A stretch of 37,333 nucleotides of DNA from the IMG/VR virus record IMGVR_UViG_3300032893_000173, positions 1 to 37,333 of that record, one strand, 5' to 3'. This stretch comes from a virus. Made by a program: the position numbers and the translations under genes. The notes beneath the pieces were generated by a model that had not been told where the DNA came from, searched no databases, and was given only the letters and a program-made list of their open reading frames with translations. Shown here piece by piece: positions 12,282 to 19,896 of the stretch. How positions within the stretch are numbered: position 1 is the stretch's first letter; each line of letters begins with the position of its first letter.

Positions 12282-12670
12282 CAAACGAACTACCCGACGA
12301 GATGGTGGCCGCCGCGATGGATGCCGTGAGTGTCTCCGGGTACGACTCAGCGCTGCCCTATGCCGAGGCCGTCGCCAGGCGGGTCCTCACCGCTGCCGGT
12401 GTCCCCGAGCTACTGGCCGACCGGGATGAATCCTACCGAGCCGCGGCTGACGCTGAGGAAGCCCGTGACGCCGCTGAGGCCACCATCGCCCAGCTACGAG
12501 AGGGGAAGTGGCGAGCGGAGGCGAACTACCTCGCCATCTGGGACCGCCTAGCTCTCGCCGTGGACGTGATTGAAGCCGCCAGAGGACACCGCCATTCATT
12601 CGGCGGCGGGGAACTAGATGACGCAATAACGGCTTATGACGCCGCCGCCCTCGCCACCAACCCCAAGTAG
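12278..12670 (+). CDS. Mosaic-cluster protein 1 (coiled coil, ATNPK tail)
   Basis: The product is 130 residues from GTG 12278, overlapping the HNH stop by four bases, with AAGGAGG (12267-12273) four bases upstream. Residues ~8-45 are helical (EMVAAAMDAVSVSGYDSALPY, then VPELLADRDES), followed by an Ala/Glu coiled coil with EATIAQLREGKW. The protein ends AALATNPK. Here the codon that is GAG (Glu) in the other cluster members is TAG, so the tail stops one residue early. No enzymatic motif is seen; its relatives are the following three genes. Confidence 0.7.
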   Translation: MTNELPDEMVAAAMDAVSVSGYDSALPYAEAVARRVLTAAGVPELLADRDESYRAAADAEEARDAAEATIAQLREGKWRAEANYLAIWDRLALAVDVIEAARGHRHSFGGGELDDAITAYDAAALATNPK

Positions 12671-12692
12671 GACGACGAGGAAAGGACCCCCG

Positions 12693-13046
12693 ATGAGTGA
12701 CGACTGGGATACCGAAAAAGGCGTGACGTGCGTGGTCTGCCCCAAGTGCGCATTCACGTTCGACGCTTGCCATGCAGACGAAGGCGGCGGGTACTCATGC
12801 CCAGCGTGCGCTGAGCTGGCCCAGGAGGCCACCATCGCCCAACTACGAGCCGAGAAGGACGCCCTGAGGCTAGACGTGGAGCGCCTGGACGAGGCTTTGG
12901 TGGTGACGTTGGAGCAAAACGCCCAACTACGAGAGGCGCTGGACCGAGCGATGCTTTCGGGCTGTTCGGGGTGCACCACGCAGGGCATCTTGCAAGCCGC
13001 TGCCGCCGCCCTCGCCACCAACCCCAAGGAGGACGGAGATGGCTGA
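12693..13046 (+). CDS. Mosaic-cluster protein 2 (zinc finger plus coiled coil)
   Basis: The product is 117 residues from ATG 12693. The N-terminus has a probable zinc finger: CVVCPKCAFTFDACH, then YSCPACAE. It is followed by a coiled coil (EATIAQLRAEKDALRLDVE, then EQNAQLREALDRA) built from the repeated cassette, a Cys pair (GCSGC), and the tail AALATNPKEDGDG. The AAG-GAG codons of that tail (AAGGAGG 13026-13032) are the RBS of the next gene, whose ATG lies six bases further on inside this gene. Function is unknown; a nucleic-acid or protein-binding adaptor is plausible. Confidence 0.7.
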   Translation: MSDDWDTEKGVTCVVCPKCAFTFDACHADEGGGYSCPACAELAQEATIAQLRAEKDALRLDVERLDEALVVTLEQNAQLREALDRAMLSGCSGCTTQGILQAAAAALATNPKEDGDG

Positions 13047-13404
13047 CCGACTGACCGAGCCGGTCATGGTCCGACTGACGCCCGAGGACTACGCCGCCCT
13101 CCTGGCCGATGCGGAAGAGCAGGAACGGACGGTGGCGCAGACGGTCAGACTCGCGGTGAAGCGTTACCTCGCCACCAAGATCGCGGCGGAAGGTGACGCA
13201 CTGACACACTCCTCGGCGGAAACGTCGGGTGGTGGGGCCATCGGCCCGCCGTCACTTTCCGCCGCCACCAACCCCAAGGAGCCGCACTGTCCGGGCTGCG
13301 GGCAACCGTTGACCGACGCCACGGGCGACTGGCAGTGCCATCGGTGCCAGAGGTTATGGCCCCGCAGTTACTTCGCCGCCACCAACCCCAAGGAGGACGG
13401 GTGA
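13039..13404 (+). CDS. Mosaic-cluster protein 3 (ribbon-helix-helix plus zinc ribbon)
   Basis: The protein has 121 residues. Residues ~1-45 look like a ribbon-helix-helix DNA-binding domain (EPVMVRLTPEDYAALLADAEE, then RTVAQTVRLAVKRYL). After a Ser/Gly linker comes an internal AATNPKE, then a zinc ribbon (HCPGCGQPL, then WQCHRCQRL), and a terminal AATNPKEDG. The internal copy of the tail suggests that two formerly separate genes were fused when the stop and start between them were lost. The terminal copy supplies the RBS (AAGGAGG 13390-13396) for GTG 13401. Confidence 0.75.
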   Translation: MADRLTEPVMVRLTPEDYAALLADAEEQERTVAQTVRLAVKRYLATKIAAEGDALTHSSAETSGGGAIGPPSLSAATNPKEPHCPGCGQPLTDATGDWQCHRCQRLWPRSYFAATNPKEDG

Positions 13405-13700
13405 AGATCGAAGTGGAACTGGAACAAGCTTTGGAGCTGGGGCGTGAACGTCAACACATGCGGGCCACCATCGCCCAACTACGAGCGGAGAAGGACGCCG
13501 CACTGGCTGTGGAGAAGGCGGCTATGGAGCGGTGCCGTGACCGAGGACGCATCATCGCCCAACTACGAGAGGCGCTGGCCGAGGCAACCGCAACCCTCAA
13601 TCTGTGGGCACCCTTCATTCACGCCACGAAGCATCCGACCAGCGGTGGCGAAGTCGAGTGGACCGCCGCCCTCGCCACCAACCCCAAGGAGGTCGGGTGA
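13401..13700 (+). CDS. Mosaic-cluster protein 4 (coiled coil, ATNPKE tail)
   Basis: The product is 99 residues from GTG 13401 (GTGA overlap). Most of the chain is a coiled coil containing two cassette copies (RATIAQLRAEKDAALAVE, then GRIIAQLREALAEAT). A short segment (LNLWAPFIHATKHP) and the tail AALATNPKEVG follow. The tail codons again hold AAGGAGG (13686-13692), four bases before GTG 13697. No family is recognised. Confidence 0.7.
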   Translation: MKIEVELEQALELGRERQHMRATIAQLRAEKDAALAVEKAAMERCRDRGRIIAQLREALAEATATLNLWAPFIHATKHPTSGGEVEWTAALATNPKEVG

Positions 13701-13780
13701 TCCACGCGCTAGCCGTTACCCTGGGACTGGCCTGGGGTATCTCCATGATCGCCTACGTGATATGGGACTATGTCAACTGA
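13697..13780 (+). CDS. 27-residue one-helix membrane microprotein
   Basis: GTG 13697 overlaps the previous stop by four bases and has AAGGAGG four bases upstream. The peptide is a single hydrophobic helix (ALAVTLGLAWGISMIAYVIW) with a short polar end (DYVN). It ends the mosaic cluster. Confidence 0.55.
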   Translation: MIHALAVTLGLAWGISMIAYVIWDYVN

Positions 13781-13792
13781 GAAGGAGACCCA

Positions 13793-14761
13793 ATGACTGA
13801 CACCACCCCCTCCCCCGAACCGGCGGCGCAGGTGCACTTGCCGGACCCTACGACCGGAGCCGATGCCGCTGCGGCGAGCGAACCGTCTGGTTCGCCGGCC
13901 GATACCGCTGCCCCGTCGAGCTCCGAGGGTTCGACCCCGACATCCCCGTCGTCCCTTCCCGAGTCGTCGACTACTGGCGATCCTGCCTCGTCGACTGAGC
14001 CGGACCCTACGCAGGCCGCGCCGGCGGCCTCTCCAGAGTCCAGCGACTCCGCGACGCCAGCCGAGCCCGTGACGACCGAGCAGCCCGCGGACCCGAGTGG
14101 TGCGACCAATGCCGAGCAGCCGGCGAGCTCGAACGAGCCGGTTTCGGAACCCTCGTCGGACTCTCCACCGGCCACGTCGGATTCCGCCCCCACCGCGACG
14201 GTCGAATCCCCGGCTCCTGGTTCCGAACCCTCACCCGTGTCCACTGAGGCCGGCGCGCTGGACCCTACCTCTGCCCCTGTGGAGACAGGGGCAGACACCC
14301 AACCCACCAGCGATCCCGCTGCCCCCTCCACGGAGGACTCACCGCCCAGCTCAAGCTCATCAAGCGGATCTGGAACTGAGGACCCTACGACGCCGGCCAC
14401 CGAACCCTCGGCGCCGGCTACCCCCTCACCTATCGACTCGGCCGTGACCCGCATCCGAGACAAGATCGTCGATCTCCTGGCCTCCGGTGAATCCGAGCTC
14501 GACGCGGTCGAGCACGCGGTGCGCGCCCACTACGAGGCGATCATCGCCGGCCAGCAGCTCCCCCCCGGCTCGACCGAAACCGTCGTGGCCCCGGGCGGGA
14601 ACCTCGCCATGCGCGGTGCGCTCGACCCCAACAACCCCATCGCCATCTACCAGGGCAAGATCGCCTCGCACTTCGACGAGGGTCTGCGCCTGGCGCACGA
14701 CGCCAAGGCGGCCATCGAAGCCCTCGAAGATTCGCTCAACCGGCTCCGTGTCGGATTCTGA
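13793..14761 (+). CDS. Long disordered Ser/Pro/Thr/Glu-rich protein with helical C-terminal domain
   Basis: The product is 322 residues from ATG 13793, with RBS GAAGGAGA. Residues ~1-220 are almost purely Ser, Pro, Thr, Ala, Glu and Asp, with no hydrophobic core, and so intrinsically disordered; D-P-T is repeated and GGACCCTAC recurs in the DNA. Residues ~222-322 look folded and helical (VTRIRDKIVDLLASGESELDAV, then HYEAIIAGQQLPPG, then AIYQGKIASHF, then KAAIEALEDSLNRL). It lies just upstream of the terminase genes. A virion or packaging accessory is likely by position. Disordered acidic regions of this length are unusual for phage packaging proteins. Confidence 0.65.
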   Translation: MTDTTPSPEPAAQVHLPDPTTGADAAAASEPSGSPADTAAPSSSEGSTPTSPSSLPESSTTGDPASSTEPDPTQAAPAASPESSDSATPAEPVTTEQPADPSGATNAEQPASSNEPVSEPSSDSPPATSDSAPTATVESPAPGSEPSPVSTEAGALDPTSAPVETGADTQPTSDPAAPSTEDSPPSSSSSSGSGTEDPTTPATEPSAPATPSPIDSAVTRIRDKIVDLLASGESELDAVEHAVRAHYEAIIAGQQLPPGSTETVVAPGGNLAMRGALDPNNPIAIYQGKIASHFDEGLRLAHDAKAAIEALEDSLNRLRVGF

Positions 14762-15161
14762 CGCGACCAAAGTCGCGCTCGAACTCGTAAAGCTCGTCCG
14801 ATGGATGGCAGAGAATCAGACCCGTACAGCGAGGGAACTGACCGCGACGATGACCTCGGTCCTCTCGGAGGTCTCGACGATTCACGCCCAGGCGGTCTCG
14901 GAGCTGGTCCTTGGGAGGATCACGCCCTCAGCCCCCACGAGCGAGCCATCATCGACCGAGCAGCCCGAGATCTGGGAGTCGAAGCCGGACGTGTGGAATT
15001 CGGCCGATATGCCTCCGCACATCCGAGCGACCTACGAGCGAGAAGCGGTGGAGGACTCACTGATGGAGATGCGGTCGACGCTCTTATCGACGCTGCCGAC
15101 CGATTCGGACTCGACGACACCGGACCTTCCATCGCAGAACGGGAGCGCCTCGTCGACGTAG
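14748..15161 (+). CDS. Hypothetical packaging-region protein
   Basis: GTG 14748 overlaps the previous gene by 14 nt. The 137-residue product starts with an amphipathic helix (TKVALELVKLVRWMAENQ, then LTATMTSVLSEVSTI), then a Ser/Pro/Glu-rich linker and PDVWNSADMPPHIRATYERE. Third codon positions are about 83% G/C, as in neighbouring genes, supporting real coding. A second frame (from 14801) stays open throughout its length. The stop TAG shares its G with the GTG of the next gene. A head-accessory role is inferred from position only. Confidence 0.65.
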   Translation: MSDSDATKVALELVKLVRWMAENQTRTARELTATMTSVLSEVSTIHAQAVSELVLGRITPSAPTSEPSSTEQPEIWESKPDVWNSADMPPHIRATYEREAVEDSLMEMRSTLLSTLPTDSDSTTPDLPSQNGSASST

Positions 15162-15382
15162 TGCTCGCGCAGAAGCACGCGGTCTCCTTCCCCTCGGCCC
15201 CCGACCCAAACGTCGCGACCTTCTGGGCCACGATCCCCAACGGCGGCATCACCACGAGCCGGGACAACGAGTGGATCATCAAGCTGCAAGTGGCCTGGGA
15301 GAACCGTGACGCCGCGCTGCGCCTGCTTGAAACGATCCCGATGGAACTGCTCGTGACCTTCGAGCGCCTGCCCAACGAGTGA
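15161..15382 (+). CDS. Hypothetical packaging-region protein (may start as early as 14801)
   Basis: The conservative start is GTG 15161 (TAGTG overlap, as at 15839 and 20535), giving 73 residues: DPNVATFWATIPNGG, then WIIKLQVAWENRDAALRLLE, then MELLVTFERLPNE. The same frame is open back to ATG 14801 and would give 193 residues with protein-like segments such as SPHERAIIDRAARDLG and AERERLVDVVLAQ. If the long form is real, 14801-15161 is read in two frames. No family is recognised. Confidence 0.6.
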   Translation: MLAQKHAVSFPSAPDPNVATFWATIPNGGITTSRDNEWIIKLQVAWENRDAALRLLETIPMELLVTFERLPNE

Positions 15383-15383
15383 C

Positions 15384-15839
15384 GTGGTCGACGAGCCTCT
15401 GACGCTGCCGGCCCCGATGCTGGCCGAGATCATCCGGCGCCTGCTGCGCGTCGGCGTGCCCCCGACCGCCATCGCCAACGCCTTCGATATGGAGGCCGGC
15501 CCGATCAAAGTCGTGGCGCGCAACCTGCGCCGGGAGGTCTACGGCACCGACGAGCTCGCGGAGGCGCACACCTACTTGAACTGGCGCTCGTTTGAGGAAC
15601 TGCAACTGATCCTGACCAACGGCTCGCCCGAGCTGCGGGCCAAGGTAGCCATGCAGATCCAGAGCAAGGCCATGGCGATCACGGCACGGCAGACCCCCGA
15701 AGAAGTCTCGCTCGCCCGGGCCGAGATGGCCATGCTGACCGAGGGCCTCGACATCACCGACGACGATCTCGAAGCCGAGGCCGCGGCCTACGACGAGATT
15801 CGGGCCCAGTTCGTGCCGAGTGACGACCTGGAGGAATAG
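15384..15839 (+). CDS. Putative terminase small subunit
   Basis: The product is 151 residues from GTG 15384. An N-terminal helix-turn-helix-like segment ([23 protein letters not shown], then [12 protein letters not shown]) is followed by helical, oligomerisation-type segments ([20 protein letters not shown], then [13 protein letters not shown]) and an acidic C-terminus. Its size, DNA-binding N-terminus and direct overlap with the terminase large subunit gene (TAGTG) support a small terminase that recognises the packaging site. Sequence identity to a known family was not established. Confidence 0.7.
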   Translation: MVDEPLTLPAPMLAEIIRRLLRVGVPPTAIANAFDMEAGPIKVVARNLRREVYGTDELAEAHTYLNWRSFEELQLILTNGSPELRAKVAMQIQSKAMAITARQTPEEVSLARAEMAMLTEGLDITDDDLEAEAAAYDEIRAQFVPSDDLEE

Positions 15840-17542
15840 TGCAACCGCGCAAGAAGCTGAACCTGTTTCCGTGGATGCGCACACTGTCCATCAAGAACAA
15901 GGACGCCAAGCTGGAGCGGTTCCCGCTCTACGAGGGGTCGGAGTTCTACTGGGCCCAGTCCGTGTTCCTGCGTGAGGTCGAGCGGCAGTACAACGCCGGC
16001 AAGCCCATCCGCATCATCGTGCTCAAGTGCCGCCAGATCGGCATTTCGACGGCCACCGAGGGACTCCTGTTCCTGTGGTCGTTCCTGTTCCCGGGCACCA
16101 ACTCGCTCGTGTTGTCCAAGGACCGGGAGAACACCGAGACCATCTTCGAGATGACCAAGCTGATGTGGGACACCTGGGCCTTCAAGTCCCTGTTCACCAC
16201 GAGCCGAAAGAGCTCACGCCGGCTGTCCTTCGAAGAAACGCTGTCGAACATCCGAGTGGCCACGGCCAAGGGCGACCAGGTCGGCCGAGGCACCACGGTG
16301 CGGGCCGTCCACGGATCGGAGGTCGCCTTCTGGGAGGACCCCGACGCCATCATGGGCCCGCTCACCGAGGCCATCCCCCACAAGCCGGGCACCATCATCG
16401 TGCTGGAGTCCACGGCCAACGGTGTCGGCGGGTTCTTCTACGAGACCTGGATGGCGGCCGAGCGCGGTGAGTCAGAGTACGTGCCCCTGTTCTTCCCGTG
16501 GTGGCGCCACTCGGAGTATCAGGTCAAGAAGCACAACCTGACGCCACGCATGTTGACCGAGAAGGAGAAGGCGCTGGCCGAGCGCTTCGACCTGAACCTC
16601 GCACAACTGGCCTGGCGCCGGCGCAAGATCCGCACGACGTTCAACGGCGACGAGGATCTGTTCGACCAGGAATACCCGGCCTCGCCCGAGATGGCGTTTC
16701 TCTCGACCGGCCGCAACGTGTTCGACCTCGAATCACTGGCCGACTGCTACCTCGCCCCGGGCGCCGCCAACAAGGCCGGCCAGGTGGTCGGTGTCACCCG
16801 CGGCCGGTTGATGAACCACGGCGGAACGCTCAAGCTCTACCACGAGCCCAAGGGCGAGCTGCTCGTGTTCAAGACCCCCGACCCTTCGGGGCGGATCAAG
16901 TACGTGGTGGCGGCCGACCCGGCCCGCACCACCGAGGGCGACCCGTGCTGCATCCAGGTGCTCCGACGCGACACGCTCGAACAGGTGGCGGTGTGGCACG
17001 GCTGGGCCACCCAGAACGTGCTGGCCGAGGAAATCGCCAACCTCGCCCACTGGTACAACGACGCCATTGTGAACTGCGAGATCGAAGGTGGGGGTGGTGG
17101 TGTGATCGCCGTGCTCCAGCATCTCGGGGTCCCGAACATCTGGCGCTGGCGCCTGCCCGACCGCCCGCTGCACAAGCGTGGCAACGTGCTCGGGTGGTCG
17201 ACCAACTTCAAGACGAAGTCCTGGGGCATCGGCCAGCTCCAGCACTACATCTCCAAGCGCCAGCTGATGCTGCACGACGCCACGACCTACCACGCCCTGC
17301 GTGAGTACGTGAACATCGACGGGGTCGAGATGGGCCCCGCCGGCCGGGACGGCCACGACGACTCGGTCATGGCCCTGATGATCGCCCTGATGACCACCAT
17401 CACCGAGGACCCGGTCAACTACGCCGAGATCTACGGCATGGGCCAGCTCGCCATCGACCAGATCCGAGCTGAGCAACCCGCGGCCAACTACGATCCTGTG
17501 GAACTGGAGATGGACACCGGAGGCTGGGGAGAGATTGAATGA
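15839..17542 (+). CDS. terL: Terminase large subunit
   Basis: The product is 567 residues from GTG 15839. ATPase domain: Walker A-like KCRQIGIST (~63-71), Walker B SEVAFWED (~160-167) and coupling motif LESTANG (~189-195). The nuclease (RNase H-like) domain has YVVAADPARTTEGD (first metal Asp), NCEIEGGGGGV (second acidic residue) and GRDGHDDSVMALM (third, Asp). It pumps genomic DNA into the prohead through the portal and cuts concatemers. Length and motif order are typical for phage TerL. It overlaps the FmdB-like gene by 4 nt. The sequence looks intact. Confidence 0.93.
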   Translation: MQPRKKLNLFPWMRTLSIKNKDAKLERFPLYEGSEFYWAQSVFLREVERQYNAGKPIRIIVLKCRQIGISTATEGLLFLWSFLFPGTNSLVLSKDRENTETIFEMTKLMWDTWAFKSLFTTSRKSSRRLSFEETLSNIRVATAKGDQVGRGTTVRAVHGSEVAFWEDPDAIMGPLTEAIPHKPGTIIVLESTANGVGGFFYETWMAAERGESEYVPLFFPWWRHSEYQVKKHNLTPRMLTEKEKALAERFDLNLAQLAWRRRKIRTTFNGDEDLFDQEYPASPEMAFLSTGRNVFDLESLADCYLAPGAANKAGQVVGVTRGRLMNHGGTLKLYHEPKGELLVFKTPDPSGRIKYVVAADPARTTEGDPCCIQVLRRDTLEQVAVWHGWATQNVLAEEIANLAHWYNDAIVNCEIEGGGGGVIAVLQHLGVPNIWRWRLPDRPLHKRGNVLGWSTNFKTKSWGIGQLQHYISKRQLMLHDATTYHALREYVNIDGVEMGPAGRDGHDDSVMALMIALMTTITEDPVNYAEIYGMGQLAIDQIRAEQPAANYDPVELEMDTGGWGEIE

Positions 17543-17883
17543 GGTTCTACGAGTTCAAGTGCCCCAACCACGGCACCTTCGACACCAGGAACTACGGCCA
17601 GCACCAGCCCTGTCCCTCGTGCGGAGCGAGCTCGCCCCGGTTCTACGGCTCGGTCACGTTCGGCGCCGTGCTCCACGAGCACTACAACCCCGCCTTCGGG
17701 ACCGTGGTCCGTTCCCAGCGCCACGCCCGGGAGCTGGCCAAGGTCGCCTCCGCTGAGAAGTCGGCCCAGCTCGGGATGTCCGTCGACCTCGAAGTCGTCG
17801 ACGCCGCCGACCCCGACGTGCACAAGATCGACAAGGCCGAGATGGAGCACTACGCCGCGGAGACCGCAAAGGCCAACGCATGA
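17539..17883 (+). CDS. FmdB-like zinc-ribbon protein
   Basis: This 114-residue protein opens with MRFYEFKCPNHGTFD, then CPSCGASSPRFY, the C-x2-H/C...C-x2-C ribbon of the FmdB/putative regulatory family. The C-terminal half is helical (RHARELAKVASAEKS, then KAEMEHYAAETAKA). Such small zinc-ribbon genes are often found between terminase and portal genes in phages, where their role is not established. ATGA overlaps join it to both neighbours. Confidence 0.75.
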   Translation: MRFYEFKCPNHGTFDTRNYGQHQPCPSCGASSPRFYGSVTFGAVLHEHYNPAFGTVVRSQRHARELAKVASAEKSAQLGMSVDLEVVDAADPDVHKIDKAEMEHYAAETAKANA

Positions 17884-19682
17884 CCATGACCATGACCCAG
17901 CAAGGGTCCCTGCCGCGCTCGCCCGACGTGGAGCTCACCGACCGGCTCTACGAGATGTACCAGACGGCCCGGCGGGCCAAGCAGACCAAGCTGGAGACCT
18001 GGCGCCGGAACTACCTGCTGGCCATGAACCGCTGGGGCCGCTCGCCCGACGACCCCCGTGACTCGGAGATCTACCCCATCCTGCGCGCCCGGGCCTCGTG
18101 GATGACAGACCAGGAGACCCGCTTCAACATCGACCCGGCCACCGAGCCCTATTCGACGTTCTACGACTACGAGATGAAGCTGGGCGACCAGCTCGAAACC
18201 CTGCTCAACTCGGCCTACCGGGTGGGGTCATGGAACCGTGACATCGCCATGGCACTCTGGGACGCGCCGATCTACGGTGCCGGCATCCTCAAAGCCGGCT
18301 GGGACTCGGGCGCGCTCGGGGGCCTGGGCGACATCACGCTCGCCCGGGTCGACCCGTGGGGGTTCTACCCCGACCCCAACGGCACCAGCGACGAGGACTG
18401 CGGGTACTACTTCGAAGTCCACAAGTGGGGCATCGACGAGATCACCCGCCGCTTCCCCAACGTTCCGCTCGAGCGCCTCGAAGCAGCGATCGCCGCCGGC
18501 GACCGGGGCCAGATGGACGGCTCGCCGCAGAAGCAGGAGTTTCCCCGCTACACCCGTGACGGCATCCCGCTGAACCTGGGCCAGGGCCCGGTCGCCGTGG
18601 GTCTGCCCGGCCAGGGAACCACGCAACGAGCTCTGCTGAACCAGGGCGTGAACGTCTACGAGTGCTGGGTCCACGAGAACGTGGAGACCGAGCGCGAGTC
18701 GACCGACCCGAACCACGAGTCCCCCGAGGTCGTCATCAAGGACCAATGGCGTGTGATCGTGTTCACGAACGACGTGATCCTGCTGAACGAGACCGCCGAG
18801 GATCTGTTCGACATCGACCGTCACCCCTACTTCCGCTTCGTCGACGACGAGATCGGGGAATTCTGGTCGACCGCCCTGGTGTCGCACCTCGCGCCCCTCC
18901 AGCTGTTCATCAACCAGCTTCTCTCGGCCGCCGCCTCGAACATCCTGCTGATCTCGAACCCGGTGTTCGTCGACTACGAGGACTCGGGAATCGGGCGCAC
19001 TGCGATCACCAACCGGCCCGGGCAGCGCCTCACGCTCAAGAAGTCGATCGGCCAGCAGAACCTCAAGCCCGACTGGCTCTCGCCCCCGCAGATGTCCCAG
19101 GACATTCCGAGCCTCATCGAGTTTTCGATCGGCCGCATGGAGAACATCGCCGGCCTCTCGGCCGTGTCGAAGGGCCAGCAGCCGGCCGGGCGCCAGGCCC
19201 AGCAGACGATCCAGTCCGTCCAAGAGTCCGGCTTCGTGTCCATCCGTGGGTCGCTGCGCAACCTGGAGACCACGCTCTCCAAGCTGGGCGAGTACCTGAT
19301 CCACATCCTGATCGTCAACTACGACATCCCCCGGGTGGTCGCCATCGTGGGCCAGGAGGGCGAGGCGCCGGCGCTGCGACTGGCTGCGTGGCACTTCTGG
19401 GTCCCGACCAAGGAGGGCAAGGTCCCCCTCAAGTGCGCGCTGACCGTGAACGCCGGCAGCTCGGCGCCGACCTCCCGACAGGCCCGGGTGGCCGAAGCCG
19501 ACGCGCTCTACGCCATGCACGCCATCCCGCGCAAGTACCTGCTGGAGACCCACCGCATCCCCCACGCGTCCGAGATGGCGCAGGAGATGGACCAAAAGGA
19601 CGCCGAGGCGGCCCAGGCGGCGCTCGCCGCCAAGGGTGGGCAGGGCCAGCCACGGGGCCCGGGCACCGGCCATCCCCACTGA
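17880..19682 (+). CDS. Portal protein
   Basis: The protein has 600 residues and three near-consecutive in-frame ATG codons at the start (M-T-M-T-M-T). Features typical of portals of short-tailed phages: an N-terminal helical domain (TDRLYEMYQTARRAKQTK), a beta-rich wing (GAGILKAGWDSG, then LARVDPWGFYPDPN), the middle segment GEFWSTALVSHLAPLQ, then NQLLSAAASNILLIS (stem/crown helices), and a Gln-rich RQAQQTIQSVQESG followed by an Ala/Gln/Gly-rich tail. It forms the dodecameric DNA channel at one capsid vertex. Position right after terminase and before scaffold supports this. Confidence rests on layout and fold-type features more than on exact motifs. Confidence 0.85.
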   Translation: MTMTMTQQGSLPRSPDVELTDRLYEMYQTARRAKQTKLETWRRNYLLAMNRWGRSPDDPRDSEIYPILRARASWMTDQETRFNIDPATEPYSTFYDYEMKLGDQLETLLNSAYRVGSWNRDIAMALWDAPIYGAGILKAGWDSGALGGLGDITLARVDPWGFYPDPNGTSDEDCGYYFEVHKWGIDEITRRFPNVPLERLEAAIAAGDRGQMDGSPQKQEFPRYTRDGIPLNLGQGPVAVGLPGQGTTQRALLNQGVNVYECWVHENVETERESTDPNHESPEVVIKDQWRVIVFTNDVILLNETAEDLFDIDRHPYFRFVDDEIGEFWSTALVSHLAPLQLFINQLLSAAASNILLISNPVFVDYEDSGIGRTAITNRPGQRLTLKKSIGQQNLKPDWLSPPQMSQDIPSLIEFSIGRMENIAGLSAVSKGQQPAGRQAQQTIQSVQESGFVSIRGSLRNLETTLSKLGEYLIHILIVNYDIPRVVAIVGQEGEAPALRLAAWHFWVPTKEGKVPLKCALTVNAGSSAPTSRQARVAEADALYAMHAIPRKYLLETHRIPHASEMAQEMDQKDAEAAQAALAAKGGQGQPRGPGTGHPH

Positions 19683-19696
19683 CGTGACAGGCCGGG

Positions 19697-19711
19697 TGTA
19701 GCCTTCGCGCC
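19697..19711 (+). promoter_or_regulatory. Leaderless structural-gene promoter (TAGCCT-N7-ATG)
   Basis: GTGTAGCCT (TAGCCT 19699-19704) then seven bases and ATGGC at 19712. It matches the boxes before 3289 and 34589. No clear -35 or Shine-Dalgarno sequence. Confidence 0.5.
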
Positions 19712-19885
19712 ATGGCAGAGCGTGGTGGGTACAACCCAGTGTCGAACCCCAATCCCGACGTGTCGTACCGGCGCACCGGGGTGCTGGCGGCGTTCGACGG
19801 CAACATCCGTCCCGACACGGCCAGCGACCTCCCGGCGAACGTCCGCTACCGCGACGGCATCGACTACGGGGAGTCGGAGGTTTGA
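19712..19885 (+). CDS. 57-residue hypothetical virion-region protein
   Basis: ATG 19712 directly follows a leaderless promoter. The peptide (GGYNPVSNPNPDVSYRRTG, then LAAFDGNIRPDTASDLP, then DYGESEV) is polar and non-repetitive, without membrane segment or metal motif. It is the first gene of a cluster of tiny genes between portal and scaffold. No family is recognised. Confidence 0.6.
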   Translation: MAERGGYNPVSNPNPDVSYRRTGVLAAFDGNIRPDTASDLPANVRYRDGIDYGESEV

Positions 19886-19896
19886 GGCACGGGCGC

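Larger units (their letters stand above)
12481..13580. repeat. Five copies of an intragenic cassette encoding I-A-Q-L-R
   Basis: A 34-nt unit at 12830-12863 recurs at 13466-13499 with one mismatch. Shorter or more divergent copies are at 12481-12508, 12920-12944 and 13553-13580. The shared core is CGCCCAACTACGAG (CGCCCAGCTACGAG in the first), always read as A-Q-L-R. High nucleotide identity in otherwise unrelated genes suggests recent duplication or recombination. Confidence 0.8.

Noticed and set aside
12481-13700. Spaced repeats as a CRISPR array
   Set aside because: The repeats are of several kinds, irregularly spaced, in frame within protein genes, and no cas gene is present.
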